Shown here piece after piece: positions 9,137 to 17,233 of a stretch of DNA of 64,000 nt. Positions within the stretch are counted from its first letter, which is position 1, and each line of letters begins with the position of its first letter. A program made the position numbers and the translations under genes. Origin of the DNA: Aquimarina aggregata (GTDB lineage: Bacteria > Bacteroidota > Bacteroidia > Flavobacteriales > Flavobacteriaceae); assembly GCF_001632745.1 (NCBI RefSeq), contig NZ_LQRT01000002.1:186001-250000 (forward strand), given 5' to 3'. Below the pieces are notes generated by a model. That model ran no database searches, was not told where the DNA came from, and worked only from the letters and a program-made list of their open reading frames with translations.

Positions 9137-9224
9137 ACTTTTTATTTACCCTATTTTTGGGTTATCTTTCTTCAAATTTTGAACGAAACAAAAGTACACA
9201 ATTGAGATAATTTTTGATATCTAT

Positions 9225-9890
9225 ATGAATGTAAATATTGAAGTTGGTTGGAAAACACAATTAAAAAGTGAATTTGAAAAACCATATTTTGAGCAGCTCG
9301 CGAACTTTATAAAAGAAGAATATTCTAAAAACACATGCTATCCTAAAGGAGCAGATATTTTTGCCGCATTTGATTATTGTAGTTTTGATGATACTAAGGT
9401 TGTTATAATTGGTCAGGATCCTTATCACGGAATAGGACAGGCTAATGGTTTATGTTTTTCTGTTAATGAGAACATTGCAATGCCACCTTCATTAATTAAT
9501 ATTTTTAAAGAGATAGAAACTGATTTAGGTATTCCTTTCCCTTCAAATGGAAATTTACAACGTTGGGCCAAACAAGGAGTTTTATTGTTAAATGCTACAC
9601 TAACGGTACAGGCTCATCAAGCTGGATCACACCAAAAAAGAGGTTGGGAACAATTTACAGATGAAGTAATAAGAGTAATTTCTGATAAAAAAGAGAATGT
9701 AGTTTTCTTGCTTTGGGGTGGTTTTGCAAAGAAAAAAGGAATTAAAATAGACAAGACTAAACATCATGTACTAACCAGTGGTCATCCTTCTCCTTTAAGT
9801 GCAAATAGAGGATATTGGTTTGGTAACAAACATTTTAGTAAGACGAATGACTATCTTAAAAGTAAGGGTGAAACCAATATTAATTGGTAA
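9225..9890 (+). CDS. ung: Uracil-DNA glycosylase (family 1)
   Basis: 221 aa, the full length for the family. The catalytic water-activating motif GQDPYHG is at 64-70 (Asp65) and the leucine-loop motif HPSPLS begins at His187. FCFS-type uracil-pocket residues are seen as LCFSV near 77-81. It removes uracil from DNA as the first step of base-excision repair in the cytoplasm. It stands alone, divergent from mutS2 and convergent with a tiny membrane-protein gene whose stop codon begins at the next base. Confidence 0.98.
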   Translation: MNVNIEVGWKTQLKSEFEKPYFEQLANFIKEEYSKNTCYPKGADIFAAFDYCSFDDTKVVIIGQDPYHGIGQANGLCFSVNENIAMPPSLINIFKEIETDLGIPFPSNGNLQRWAKQGVLLLNATLTVQAHQAGSHQKRGWEQFTDEVIRVISDKKENVVFLLWGGFAKKKGIKIDKTKHHVLTSGHPSPLSANRGYWFGNKHFSKTNDYLKSKGETNINW

Positions 9891-10070
9891 TTAAGCAGCA
9901 GTAGGGATTTCTGCATTCTTTGCTTTTTCAGCCTCTTGGTTTGAGATATGATTAATCTGTACTTTGGCTTTTGTTTTCTTCTTATTAGTATCCACAGATT
10001 GCATACTAAACTTTAAAAGAATAAAGTTAAAAGATACTAAACCGGCTAGTATTAAGAAAAATGTGATCAT
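9891..10070 (-). CDS. 59-aa single-TM membrane protein, unknown function
   Basis: A short frame starting MITFFLILAGLVSFNFILL, giving one N-terminal membrane helix (about residues 2-20). A basic and polar tail follows (KKKTKAKVQINHISNQEAEKAKN), ending IPTAA. The stop codon is immediately adjacent to the ung stop on the other strand. A hydrophobic head followed by a Lys-rich tail with no stop is unlikely by chance at this AT content, and similar tiny proteins are common in flavobacterial genomes. No function can be assigned. Confidence 0.62.
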   Translation of the reverse strand: MITFFLILAGLVSFNFILLKFSMQSVDTNKKKTKAKVQINHISNQEAEKAKNAEIPTAA

Positions 10071-10345
10071 AAATAGGATTTGTTAGTTTAATTATTAGAT
10101 GCAATTATTTTAATATGGTTGCTTATGCGTTAATAATTAGTTTACTGGGGTAGGAAGGGCAAATGTACAAAAATATTTTGTTTGTTAATATGTTTTGTCT
10201 ATTTAAACATAAGAAATAACTATTTCTTAATATTTTGTATAGTTGTTTATATAAATTTATAATGTTCATCTTAATTTATTAAAAGATTCTTTACTATAAA
10301 ACACATAAACAGTAAGATACCCTACCCCTTAATCTCTATTTTTAC

Positions 10346-11197
10346 TTAAATTGTGTAACATAATCCCTCTGAAGGCACTATTTTATCAATAATTTTTAAT
10401 TCGAATAATTGTTCCTGAACCTTAGTAAGTGTCTTTGTTTGTATTTGAGATTGACTCCATTCAGTTAATTGCAACCATTTTTGAATATCTTCTAACTGTT
10501 GGTCATACCTATAAGATAATGTTCTATCTATACTTGGTATATTTTTAAAATCGGCTGTAGTTGTATTTATAATATCAAGAATTACTTGTATATCGTTAGC
10601 TTTTTCTGTTAACATCTCTTCTCTAACAGCAATCACAAAACAAGGCCATGGAGTAGGGCAATCACCAACTCTTCTAAAAGTATTGTTGTCTACTAATGGT
10701 TTTGTAGTAAAATGTTCCCACATAAAATAATCAGCTTTTTCATTAGTTAACGCCTCGATTGCTCCATCAAGATTTTTAATAACTTCAAATTTAAGATTTG
10801 ATGTTTCCCAACCTTGATTTTGTGCATTTACATATGACATGAGATGTGAGCCTGAGCCATATCTGCTTATTGCCGCTTTGGTATTAATCAAATCATCGAT
10901 ACTTTGAAATTTTGATTTATAACCAACATGTATCCCCCAGATTAAAGGGCTTTGAATATAAGTTTGTACAATTTTACTTGGATTACCAGCAATAATATCT
11001 TTTACGATTCCTTCTGTTAGAATAATGGCAATATCTATTTCAGAATTTCTAAGCGCCTCACACATAGCCCCAGTTCCTCCAGGAAAATCTATCCAATTTA
11101 GATCTATACCATGTTTTAAATAGCTTTCTTCTTCTATGGTAAGATGCCATGGTAGGTTAAAATGCTCAGGGACACCACCAATTTTTACAGTACTCAT
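10346..11197 (-). CDS. Type-2 periplasmic-binding-fold protein (Ca3427/SsuA-THI5-like), no signal peptide
   Basis: 283 aa. The sequence follows the PBP2 pattern: KIGGVPEHFNLPWHLTIE at the start, FPGGTGAMCEALRNSEIDIAI (ligand-site loop), IWGIHVG and RYGSGSHLMSYVN. The best resemblance I recognise is to the Ca3427-like group, cytosolic relatives of ABC-transporter sulfonate or pyrimidine-precursor binding proteins. There is no signal peptide or lipobox, and no permease or ATPase gene is adjacent. A cytoplasmic ligand-binding or enzymatic role, rather than transport, is therefore likely. The ligand is unknown. Confidence 0.8.
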   Translation of the reverse strand: MSTVKIGGVPEHFNLPWHLTIEEESYLKHGIDLNWIDFPGGTGAMCEALRNSEIDIAIILTEGIVKDIIAGNPSKIVQTYIQSPLIWGIHVGYKSKFQSIDDLINTKAAISRYGSGSHLMSYVNAQNQGWETSNLKFEVIKNLDGAIEALTNEKADYFMWEHFTTKPLVDNNTFRRVGDCPTPWPCFVIAVREEMLTEKANDIQVILDIINTTTADFKNIPSIDRTLSYRYDQQLEDIQKWLQLTEWSQSQIQTKTLTKVQEQLFELKIIDKIVPSEGLCYTI

Positions 11198-11272
11198 AAT
11201 GTTGTTTTGTTAATTTTTTGTGTATTTTATCGATTATTTGTGTTTTTTAGCGATAATAGTAAAATGTTTTTC

Positions 11273-11280
11273 TATATTTG
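11273..11280 (+). promoter_or_regulatory. Putative -7 box for the 48-aa ORF
   Basis: TATATTTG matches the Bacteroidota TAnnTTTG -7 element exactly. It lies 65 bp before the ATG at 11346. An AATTCT-N7-AGAATT inverted repeat (11287-11305) sits just downstream, near the expected transcript start. No clear -33 element is seen. Confidence 0.4.
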
Positions 11281-11345
11281 AAATATAATTCTTTCAAAGA
11301 GAATTACATTTGAAAAGCATTAACACAAAATAAAACAATATTGCT

Positions 11346-11492
11346 ATGAAAAAGGATTTTTTAAGAAATAAAAACACATTCGTAAAGGTTGCAAAGTTGA
11401 AAAGTAACCCAGTAGAAAATGGAATTGTTGTTTTTATTGCAGTGTTATTGCTAACCAATCTATTGATAAGCCTTAAAATATTATTTAGTTAA
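11346..11492 (+). CDS. 48-aa single-TM peptide, unknown function
   Basis: The frame begins MKKDFLRNKNTFVKVAKLK, a strongly basic cytosolic segment, followed by one hydrophobic helix (about residues 26-46, IVVFIAVLLLTNLLISLKI) and a TAA. A promoter-like TATATTTG stands 65 bp upstream, and a terminator hairpin (11554-11588) follows downstream, so it has the makings of an independent transcription unit. The basic head plus single helix would place the C-terminus outside. No family is recognised. Confidence 0.55.
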   Translation: MKKDFLRNKNTFVKVAKLKSNPVENGIVVFIAVLLLTNLLISLKILFS

Positions 11493-11553
11493 GGCTCAAA
11501 AATGAATTAGAACTGTTTTTAAATATTCATGATATTATTATTGTTGAGAGTTG

Positions 11554-11588
11554 AAAAGGGATAGAATGTATTTCTATCCTTTTTTTTA
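11554..11588. terminator. Terminator between convergent small ORF and nucleoside phosphorylase
   Basis: Stem GGATAGAA (11559-11566) pairs with TTCTATCC (11572-11579) around a 5-nt loop, with an A-run before and a run of eight T after. It serves the rightward small ORF and, through its A-run, probably the leftward phosphorylase operon. Confidence 0.8.
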
Positions 11589-11589
11589 T

Positions 11590-12471
11590 CTATGATTTTG
11601 TAGGTGAAATGATTTTCTCTAAGGTATATGTAATGAGTTTGTCAATAGTATTTTTTGGTGATGTACTAAACTCGCCAGTTGCCCTGTTAGCTAATATTGC
11701 GTTCATTGATATTGCTTTATGCCCAAGCATTTTTGCCATACCATAAATACCGGCAGTTTCCATTTCTAGATTGGTTATTTTTTGAGTATCGAATGCAAAA
11801 GAACGTAATTTTTGATTTAACAAATTATCTTGTAATGCTAGTCTTAAAACTCTTCCTTGCGGTCCGTAGAAACCAACATTAGTAACTGTAATACCTTTTT
11901 GTACAGAATCGCTATTCATTTGGTTTAAAAGAGTGGTGCTACATTTAATTGCGTACGGAACTGATTTGTTTTTATCCCAATTTAAATGTGTTTGAAGTGC
12001 TTTGGATATTTCAGGTTTTTGAATGTGCGCGCTATCATAAAAATGCATTAGACTGTCAAAACCAATGGCCGTTTCTGATACGATAAAACTATCTAAAGGA
12101 ATTTCAGGAAGTATTGTACCGGATGTTCCTATTCTAATAATATTTAGTGAAGTATGTTCTTTCTTTATTTCACGAGTATCAAAATCGATATTAACTAATG
12201 CATCTAATTCATTAAAAACAATATCGATATTATCTGTACCAATACCTGTAGAGATTACAGTTATTCTTTTTCCTCGATATATTCCTGTTTGTGTGTGAAA
12301 TTCTCTTTTATGAATTTTGAAATCTACTTGATCAAAATATTGAGTAACCTGATCAACACGATCAGGATCCCCAACAGTTATTATTGTATGTGCTAAGTTT
12401 TCAGGCTTTAGGTGTAGATGGTAGATACTACCATCATCATTTAAAATAAGTTCTGATTCGGCTATTGCCAT
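11590..12471 (-). CDS. Nucleoside phosphorylase (PNP/UDP family)
   Basis: 293 aa. Phosphorylase superfamily 1 features are seen: ITVGDPDRVDQV (phosphate loop), STGIGTDN, IRIGTSGTI, and the ribose-site segment NLEMETAGIYGMAKMLGHKA near the C-terminus. The family splits nucleosides with phosphate to base plus ribose-1-phosphate in the cytoplasm; the pattern is nearest the uridine-phosphorylase-like branch used for salvage. It starts 1 nt after the DUF1835 gene and is the last gene of a run with DUF1835, SUI1 and dioxygenase genes. Base specificity is not certain. Confidence 0.9.
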   Translation of the reverse strand: MAIAESELILNDDGSIYHLHLKPENLAHTIITVGDPDRVDQVTQYFDQVDFKIHKREFHTQTGIYRGKRITVISTGIGTDNIDIVFNELDALVNIDFDTREIKKEHTSLNIIRIGTSGTILPEIPLDSFIVSETAIGFDSLMHFYDSAHIQKPEISKALQTHLNWDKNKSVPYAIKCSTTLLNQMNSDSVQKGITVTNVGFYGPQGRVLRLALQDNLLNQKLRSFAFDTQKITNLEMETAGIYGMAKMLGHKAISMNAILANRATGEFSTSPKNTIDKLITYTLEKIISPTKS

Positions 12472-12472
12472 A

Positions 12473-13411
12473 TTATAATTTTAATAAGGTGTGAGTGTCA
12501 TTGTTATAAAGGAAATCATATTTTTTTACGCCTCCATAATGCCAATCTAGTATTTGAGTATTATAAAAATTTTTCTCTTGTTTTAAAGCTAGTTTGCCTC
12601 TTTCAGACAATTGTAATCTATCTTTTGTTTGATCCAAAAATTGAAAAAGTCTAGCAAGTACTCGTTTCATTTGCATATCTCCGTATCCATAATATCCTTG
12701 ATACTCTAGGGTGTATCCCATAAGTTGCTTAATGTTTTTGATTTGATAATTGTCTATCATTTCTAAAATATTATGTTCTAGTACATTCAGACCTGTTAGC
12801 ATATTAGGGAAACGTTGTAGATGCGCTCTTAAACATATGGATAAGTATTCAAAAGAAGAATGCTTTTTGATCTGTCCAGCCAATTTTTGAGGCTTTGATT
12901 CACAATATAGCGTCCATATATGTGATGCTAGTTCAAGATCATCATTAGTTAATAGGATTTTGTTTTTGTAATGATTTCTTAATTGAGCTTCGGATAAATC
13001 ACAAAGCCCAAACATTTTCTTTTCATGCTCAATACGACCACTACAAACAAGATAAACAGGAGTATCGTTAATTCCTTTTCTTAATAAAAGACTGATAGCT
13101 GCTATCATATTGATGTGGCAAAATAAATCATACTCAAACCATAACACAATTTCATTATATTGAGAAAGTGTATCTATTTTTTGCAGTTGAGAAACAAACT
13201 TCTCTTGATAGTCTGAAGAGCCTATTCTATAGTATTTCTTAAGGAATTTCTCTCTTATTTTGATAGATTCTTCGGTCTCTACTTTTATTATTGTAGGGCC
13301 TTCACATAGCATTTCTCGCCAGGTAAAAAAATCTCCTTTTACTAATTTTAGTTCCTTTATCCTATCCGTAAGACTATCCCCGTTGGTAATATGTAATGTT
13401 TTTGCCCCCAA
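12473..13411 (-). CDS. DUF1835 domain-containing protein
   Basis: 312 aa. The N-terminus LHITNGDSLTDRIKEL with the following WREMLCEGP is the DUF1835 pattern. The acidic stretch IVLWFEYDLFCHINM is also conserved in the family. The C-terminal half is helical and ends in a winged-helix-like region (residues about 215-312). No enzyme activity is established for the family. It sits 1 nt upstream of the nucleoside phosphorylase and 14 nt downstream of the SUI1 gene, so it is co-transcribed with both. Confidence 0.85.
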   Translation of the reverse strand: MGAKTLHITNGDSLTDRIKELKLVKGDFFTWREMLCEGPTIIKVETEESIKIREKFLKKYYRIGSSDYQEKFVSQLQKIDTLSQYNEIVLWFEYDLFCHINMIAAISLLLRKGINDTPVYLVCSGRIEHEKKMFGLCDLSEAQLRNHYKNKILLTNDDLELASHIWTLYCESKPQKLAGQIKKHSSFEYLSICLRAHLQRFPNMLTGLNVLEHNILEMIDNYQIKNIKQLMGYTLEYQGYYGYGDMQMKRVLARLFQFLDQTKDRLQLSERGKLALKQEKNFYNTQILDWHYGGVKKYDFLYNNDTHTLLKL

Positions 13412-13425
13412 AATTCAAAATGTAT

Positions 13426-13755
13426 TTATCCGCCTACTCGTTTAACTTTAAAACCTTTTTCTTTAAGAATATCCATGATTTGATTTCTGTAATCCCCTTG
13501 AATAATTATACTATCATTTTTAAAACTTCCACCAACGCTAAGTCGAGTTTTTAGGTCTTTAGCTAATTTCTTAAAGTCTTCATCTGCACCAGTATATCCT
13601 TCTAATATAGTAATAGGTTTTCCTTTGCGTTTTTCGTATTTACAGATAATGGGATCTTCTTGCATCCAAATTTGATCCTGTAGGTCATCATTTGAAATTT
13701 CTTTTTCCTCTTTATGATCGGGGAATAGATTTTTTAATTGATCTTTTAAATCCAT
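13426..13755 (-). CDS. SUI1/eIF1-family translation factor (YciH-like)
   Basis: 109 aa. The C-terminal SUI1 domain shows RKGKPITILEGYTG, the DFKKLAKDLKTRLSVGGSFKN core and GDYRNQIMDILKEKGF. The N-terminal 35 residues are acidic and probably flexible. Bacterial SUI1 proteins resemble archaeal/eukaryotic eIF1 and are thought to affect start-site fidelity; in E. coli YciH is not essential. It lies 12 nt after the dioxygenase gene and 14 nt before DUF1835 in a leftward operon. Confidence 0.92.
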   Translation of the reverse strand: MDLKDQLKNLFPDHKEEKEISNDDLQDQIWMQEDPIICKYEKRKGKPITILEGYTGADEDFKKLAKDLKTRLSVGGSFKNDSIIIQGDYRNQIMDILKEKGFKVKRVGG

Positions 13756-13767
13756 CTATACTATATA

Positions 13768-14718
13768 TTATTTTTTAATTAACCCAATTTCTACTAATCG
13801 TTGATGTAAAAAGTCTCCAGCAGTAATATCATCATATTGCTTAGGGTTTTCTTCAGAAATACATTCCTCAAGGCAGTTTAATTTCATATCACTTCTTGGA
13901 TGCATAAAGAAAGGAATAGAATATCTAGGTTGCCCCCATTGTTCTTTTGGTGGATTTATTACTTTGTGTATTGTTGATCTTAGCTTATTATTGGTATGAC
14001 GCTCTAGCATATCACCAACGTTAATAACTAATTCATCTTCTTGCGGAATAGCATCGATCCATTCTCCATCTTTACGTTGTACTTGCAACCCTCCTGTAGA
14101 GGCACCCATTAAAAGAGTAATTAGATTGATGTCTCCATGAGCACCAGCCCGAACGGCTCCTTTTGGTTCTTCTTTTATTGGGGGGTAATGAATAGGGCGT
14201 AATATACTATTACCATTACTCGCCCAATGATCAAAATAATGTTCATCAAGACCAATATATAAAGATAAAGCTCGTAAGACGTAAATACCTGTTTTTTCAA
14301 GCATTCTATATGCTTCCATTCCAGTAGCATTAAAATCTTTTAATTCATTTACAGAAACATTAGGAGGATATTCTTCTGTTAAATTTGCATCTGCAGAAGC
14401 TTCTTGGCCAAAATGCCAAAATTCTTTAAGGTCACCTTCTTTTTTTCCTTTGGCATGTTCTTTTCCGAATGAAGTATAACCTCGTTGACCACCGAGTCCT
14501 TCTATTTCATACTTTTCTTTAGTCTCAAGAGGTAATGCAAAAAAAGCTTTAACTTCATTGTATAAGTTATCTACGAGTTGGTCACTTAAAAAATGATTTT
14601 TTAAAGCAACAAAACCAATATCTTCATAGGCTTTTCCTATTTCATTTACGAATTTCTGTTTGCGTGAAGGGTCATCAGCCAAAAAATCAGCTAAATCAAC
14701 ACTTGGTATATTATTCAT
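13768..14718 (-). CDS. Isopenicillin-N-synthase-like 2-oxoglutarate/Fe(II) dioxygenase
   Basis: 316 aa with the DIOX_N domain (PSVDLADFL ... GFVALKNH) and the double-stranded beta-helix core. The iron triad is visible as His194-x-Asp196 (GAHGDINLITLL) and His251 (STIHKVINP), with the 2-oxoglutarate-binding Arg265-x-Ser267 (RYSIPFF). Length and motifs are complete, so it should be active. Bacterial members oxidise varied small molecules and the substrate here is unknown. It is first in the leftward run with SUI1, DUF1835 and nucleoside phosphorylase. Confidence 0.92.
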   Translation of the reverse strand: MNNIPSVDLADFLADDPSRKQKFVNEIGKAYEDIGFVALKNHFLSDQLVDNLYNEVKAFFALPLETKEKYEIEGLGGQRGYTSFGKEHAKGKKEGDLKEFWHFGQEASADANLTEEYPPNVSVNELKDFNATGMEAYRMLEKTGIYVLRALSLYIGLDEHYFDHWASNGNSILRPIHYPPIKEEPKGAVRAGAHGDINLITLLMGASTGGLQVQRKDGEWIDAIPQEDELVINVGDMLERHTNNKLRSTIHKVINPPKEQWGQPRYSIPFFMHPRSDMKLNCLEECISEENPKQYDDITAGDFLHQRLVEIGLIKK

Positions 14719-14971
14719 TTGTTTATTCTTAATATTGAAGAACTAAAAATAAGTGTATTTTGTGTAAAAATACTTTATTGTCTTCAAAAAATTTAACAAC
14801 AGTTGTTATCAATCAAATTAACTATTTCAGAATCTATAATCCGAAAATAATAGTAAATTTAACTAATTCGTAGAATTGTTTAGGTTAAATTAACAACTAC
14901 TTAATAATAATCACATACTGCAATAAGTTCTGAAATAAAAATAATTACATTTACGTAACTAACTTTCTCTT

Positions 14972-16978
14972 ATGGAGCATATTTCAAAAGAAAAAATACA
15001 ATTAGATTTTAATAGACAAGAATATAGCAATGATCAACTAGTATCGCTCTATCAGAAAATGCTTAAACCTAGGTTGATAGAAGAAAAAATGTTGGTATTG
15101 CTTAGACAAGGTAAAATTTCTAAATGGTTTAGCGGTATAGGGCAAGAAGCAATATCTGTTGGGGTTACCTCTGCGCTAAATGAAGATGAGTATGTGTTAC
15201 CAATGCATCGCAATTTGGGTGTATTCACAACAAGAAATATTCCTCTTTATCGTCTTTTTGCACAATGGCAAGGTAAATTAAGTGGATTTACCAAAGGAAG
15301 AGATCGCTCGTTTCATTTTGGTACTCAAGAATATAAAACTATAGGGATGATATCTCATTTAGGGCCTCAAATGGGAGTAGCTTGCGGTATTGCCTTGGGT
15401 AATTTGTTACGAGAGGATAAAAAGGTTACTGCTGTATTTACAGGAGAAGGAGGTACTAGTGAAGGTGATTTTCATGAAGCACTAAATATTGCGTCAGTAT
15501 GGGGGTTGCCAGTTTTATTTTGTATTGAGAATAATGGTTATGGGTTGTCGACACCTACCAAAGAACAGTACAATTGTGAAAACCTTGCAGACCGAGGTAA
15601 AGGGTACGGTATCGAGTCACATATTATTGATGGTAATAATATTATAGAGGTCTTTGATCAAGTAAATACACTTTGCAAAAGCATGCGATTAAATCCCAGA
15701 CCAATTTTGCTAGAGTTTAAGACGTTTAGAATGAGAGGTCATGAAGAAGCTAGTGGTACTAAATATGTTCCTAATGAATTGATAGCCGAATGGGCGTTAA
15801 AAGATCCGATTGAGAATTATAAGAACTACCTTTTAAATAATGATATTCTTTCAGAAAAAAATGATCAGGAATATCGTGAAAAAATAAAAAAAGAAATTGA
15901 TTCAAATTGGGAAAAGGCAAATAATGAAACTACTGTTGATGTTGATTTAGATAGGGAACTGGGTGATGTTTTTAGTCCTTTTGAGTATTATAATATTCCG
16001 GCATCAAATCAGACTCATGAACTTAGATTAATTGATGCAATTTCAGATAGTCTTGGTGAGTCAATGATGCGTTTTGATAACCTCGTTATTATGGGGCAAG
16101 ATATTGCAGAATATGGAGGTGTTTTTAAAATAACCGAGGGTTTTGTAAAACAATTTGGAAAACAACGTATTCGTAATACGCCTATTTGTGAGTCTGGAAT
16201 CGTTTCTACAGGATATGGTCTGGCTATAAATGGAAGTAAGGCTGTAATTGAAATGCAGTTTGCAGATTTTGTGTCTTCAGGATTTAATCCGATAGTTAAT
16301 TTATTAGCAAAATCTAATTATAGATGGGGGCAATCCGCAGATGTAGTGATCAGAATGCCTTGTGGAGCAGGAGTAGGCGCAGGTCCGTTTCATAGTCAAA
16401 CTAACGAAGCTTGGTTTACAAAAACTCCAGGACTTAAAATCGTATATCCTGCATTTCCTGTTGATGCAAAAGGGCTTCTTGCCACTGCTATAGAAGATCC
16501 TAACCCGGTATTGTTTTTTGAACACAAAGCTTTGTACAGGACTATTCGTCAAGAAGTTCCAAAGGGATATTACAATCTACCTCTGGGAAAAGCTGCTTTA
16601 GTTAAAAAAGGGGATGATATTACTATCATTAGTTATGGTGCAGGTATACATTGGGCATTAGAAATACTTGATAAACATCCACAAATCTCTGTTGATCTTT
16701 TGGATTTAAGAACATTACAACCTTTAGATGAAACTGCAATTTTTGGATCAATTAATAAAACAGGAAAAGTCATAATTTTACAAGAGGATTCTTTATTTGG
16801 TGGTATAGCTTCTGATATTTCTGCATTAATTATGGAAAATTGCTTCACCTCTTTGGATGCTCCGGTCAAGAGAGTAGGAAGTTTAGAGACACCGATCCCT
16901 TTTGATAAAAATCTAGAAGAACAGTATTTAGGAAAGCGCAGATTTGAAGAAGAATTATTGAATTTGGTCGCTTACTAA
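14972..16978 (+). CDS. Fused E1 alpha-beta component of 2-oxoacid dehydrogenase (branched-chain type)
   Basis: 668 aa containing both E1 subunits in one chain. Residues 1-310 are E1-alpha with the thiamine diphosphate motif (GEGGTSEGDFHEALN ... IENNGYG). Residues from about 345 are E1-beta (RLIDAISDSLGESM, MGQDIAEYGGVFK, GPFHSQTNEAWF, SYGAGIHWALEIL). Together with E2 and E3, which are not nearby, it would decarboxylate branched-chain or other 2-oxoacids and feed branched fatty-acid primers. The fusion is the usual form in Bacteroidota. It is monocistronic, divergent from the dioxygenase operon. Confidence 0.92.
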   Translation: MEHISKEKIQLDFNRQEYSNDQLVSLYQKMLKPRLIEEKMLVLLRQGKISKWFSGIGQEAISVGVTSALNEDEYVLPMHRNLGVFTTRNIPLYRLFAQWQGKLSGFTKGRDRSFHFGTQEYKTIGMISHLGPQMGVACGIALGNLLREDKKVTAVFTGEGGTSEGDFHEALNIASVWGLPVLFCIENNGYGLSTPTKEQYNCENLADRGKGYGIESHIIDGNNIIEVFDQVNTLCKSMRLNPRPILLEFKTFRMRGHEEASGTKYVPNELIAEWALKDPIENYKNYLLNNDILSEKNDQEYREKIKKEIDSNWEKANNETTVDVDLDRELGDVFSPFEYYNIPASNQTHELRLIDAISDSLGESMMRFDNLVIMGQDIAEYGGVFKITEGFVKQFGKQRIRNTPICESGIVSTGYGLAINGSKAVIEMQFADFVSSGFNPIVNLLAKSNYRWGQSADVVIRMPCGAGVGAGPFHSQTNEAWFTKTPGLKIVYPAFPVDAKGLLATAIEDPNPVLFFEHKALYRTIRQEVPKGYYNLPLGKAALVKKGDDITIISYGAGIHWALEILDKHPQISVDLLDLRTLQPLDETAIFGSINKTGKVIILQEDSLFGGIASDISALIMENCFTSLDAPVKRVGSLETPIPFDKNLEEQYLGKRRFEEELLNLVAY

Positions 16979-17233
16979 TTCTAATTCTAATTTATGAAAA
17001 CGTTATTGTTAATAAAAAACGCGTTTCTATTTAAAATACTGATTTATAGTATTTTGTGTTCAGTTCTTTGTTCTTGCGCACAACGTTTTGTATATGAAAC
17101 CAAACGAATTCTAATTAGGGGTAAAATCCCCTTTAACTTATGTTGTTTGTTAGTCATGGAAATCTTAATTTCGCGGCGACTATAATTTATTGTAGTCTTT
17201 GGGACTTAAAAACAGGGAGTTAAAATATAATTT
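16979..17233 (+). other. Leader region before the polysaccharide locus, with hairpins
   Basis: This 255-bp gap precedes the first polysaccharide gene. It holds three inverted repeats: AAAATACT/AGTATTTT (17033-17055, 7-nt loop), AGGGG/CCCCT (17117-17132) and GACTATAA/TTGTAGTC (17178-17197, 4-nt loop with one G-U pair). A 63-codon frame (16994-17185) starts with a lipoprotein-like hydrophobic stretch ending CSVLCSCAQ but then loses coding character; I regard it as doubtful, perhaps a decayed gene or leader peptide. The long promoter-proximal leader may control entry into the operon (inference). Confidence 0.4.

Noticed and set aside
10211..10228. 18-bp palindrome AAGAAATA-AC-TATTTCTT between two minus-strand genes
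   Set aside because: AT-only palindromes are expected at this base composition. It has no T-run or gene-proximal position that would make it a terminator or operator.
16994..17185. 63-codon frame with lipoprotein-like N-terminus (ends its hydrophobic part with CSVLCSCAQ)
   Set aside because: The second half has no coding character, the frame spans several hairpins, and nothing downstream matches a lipoprotein. I describe it only within the leader region.
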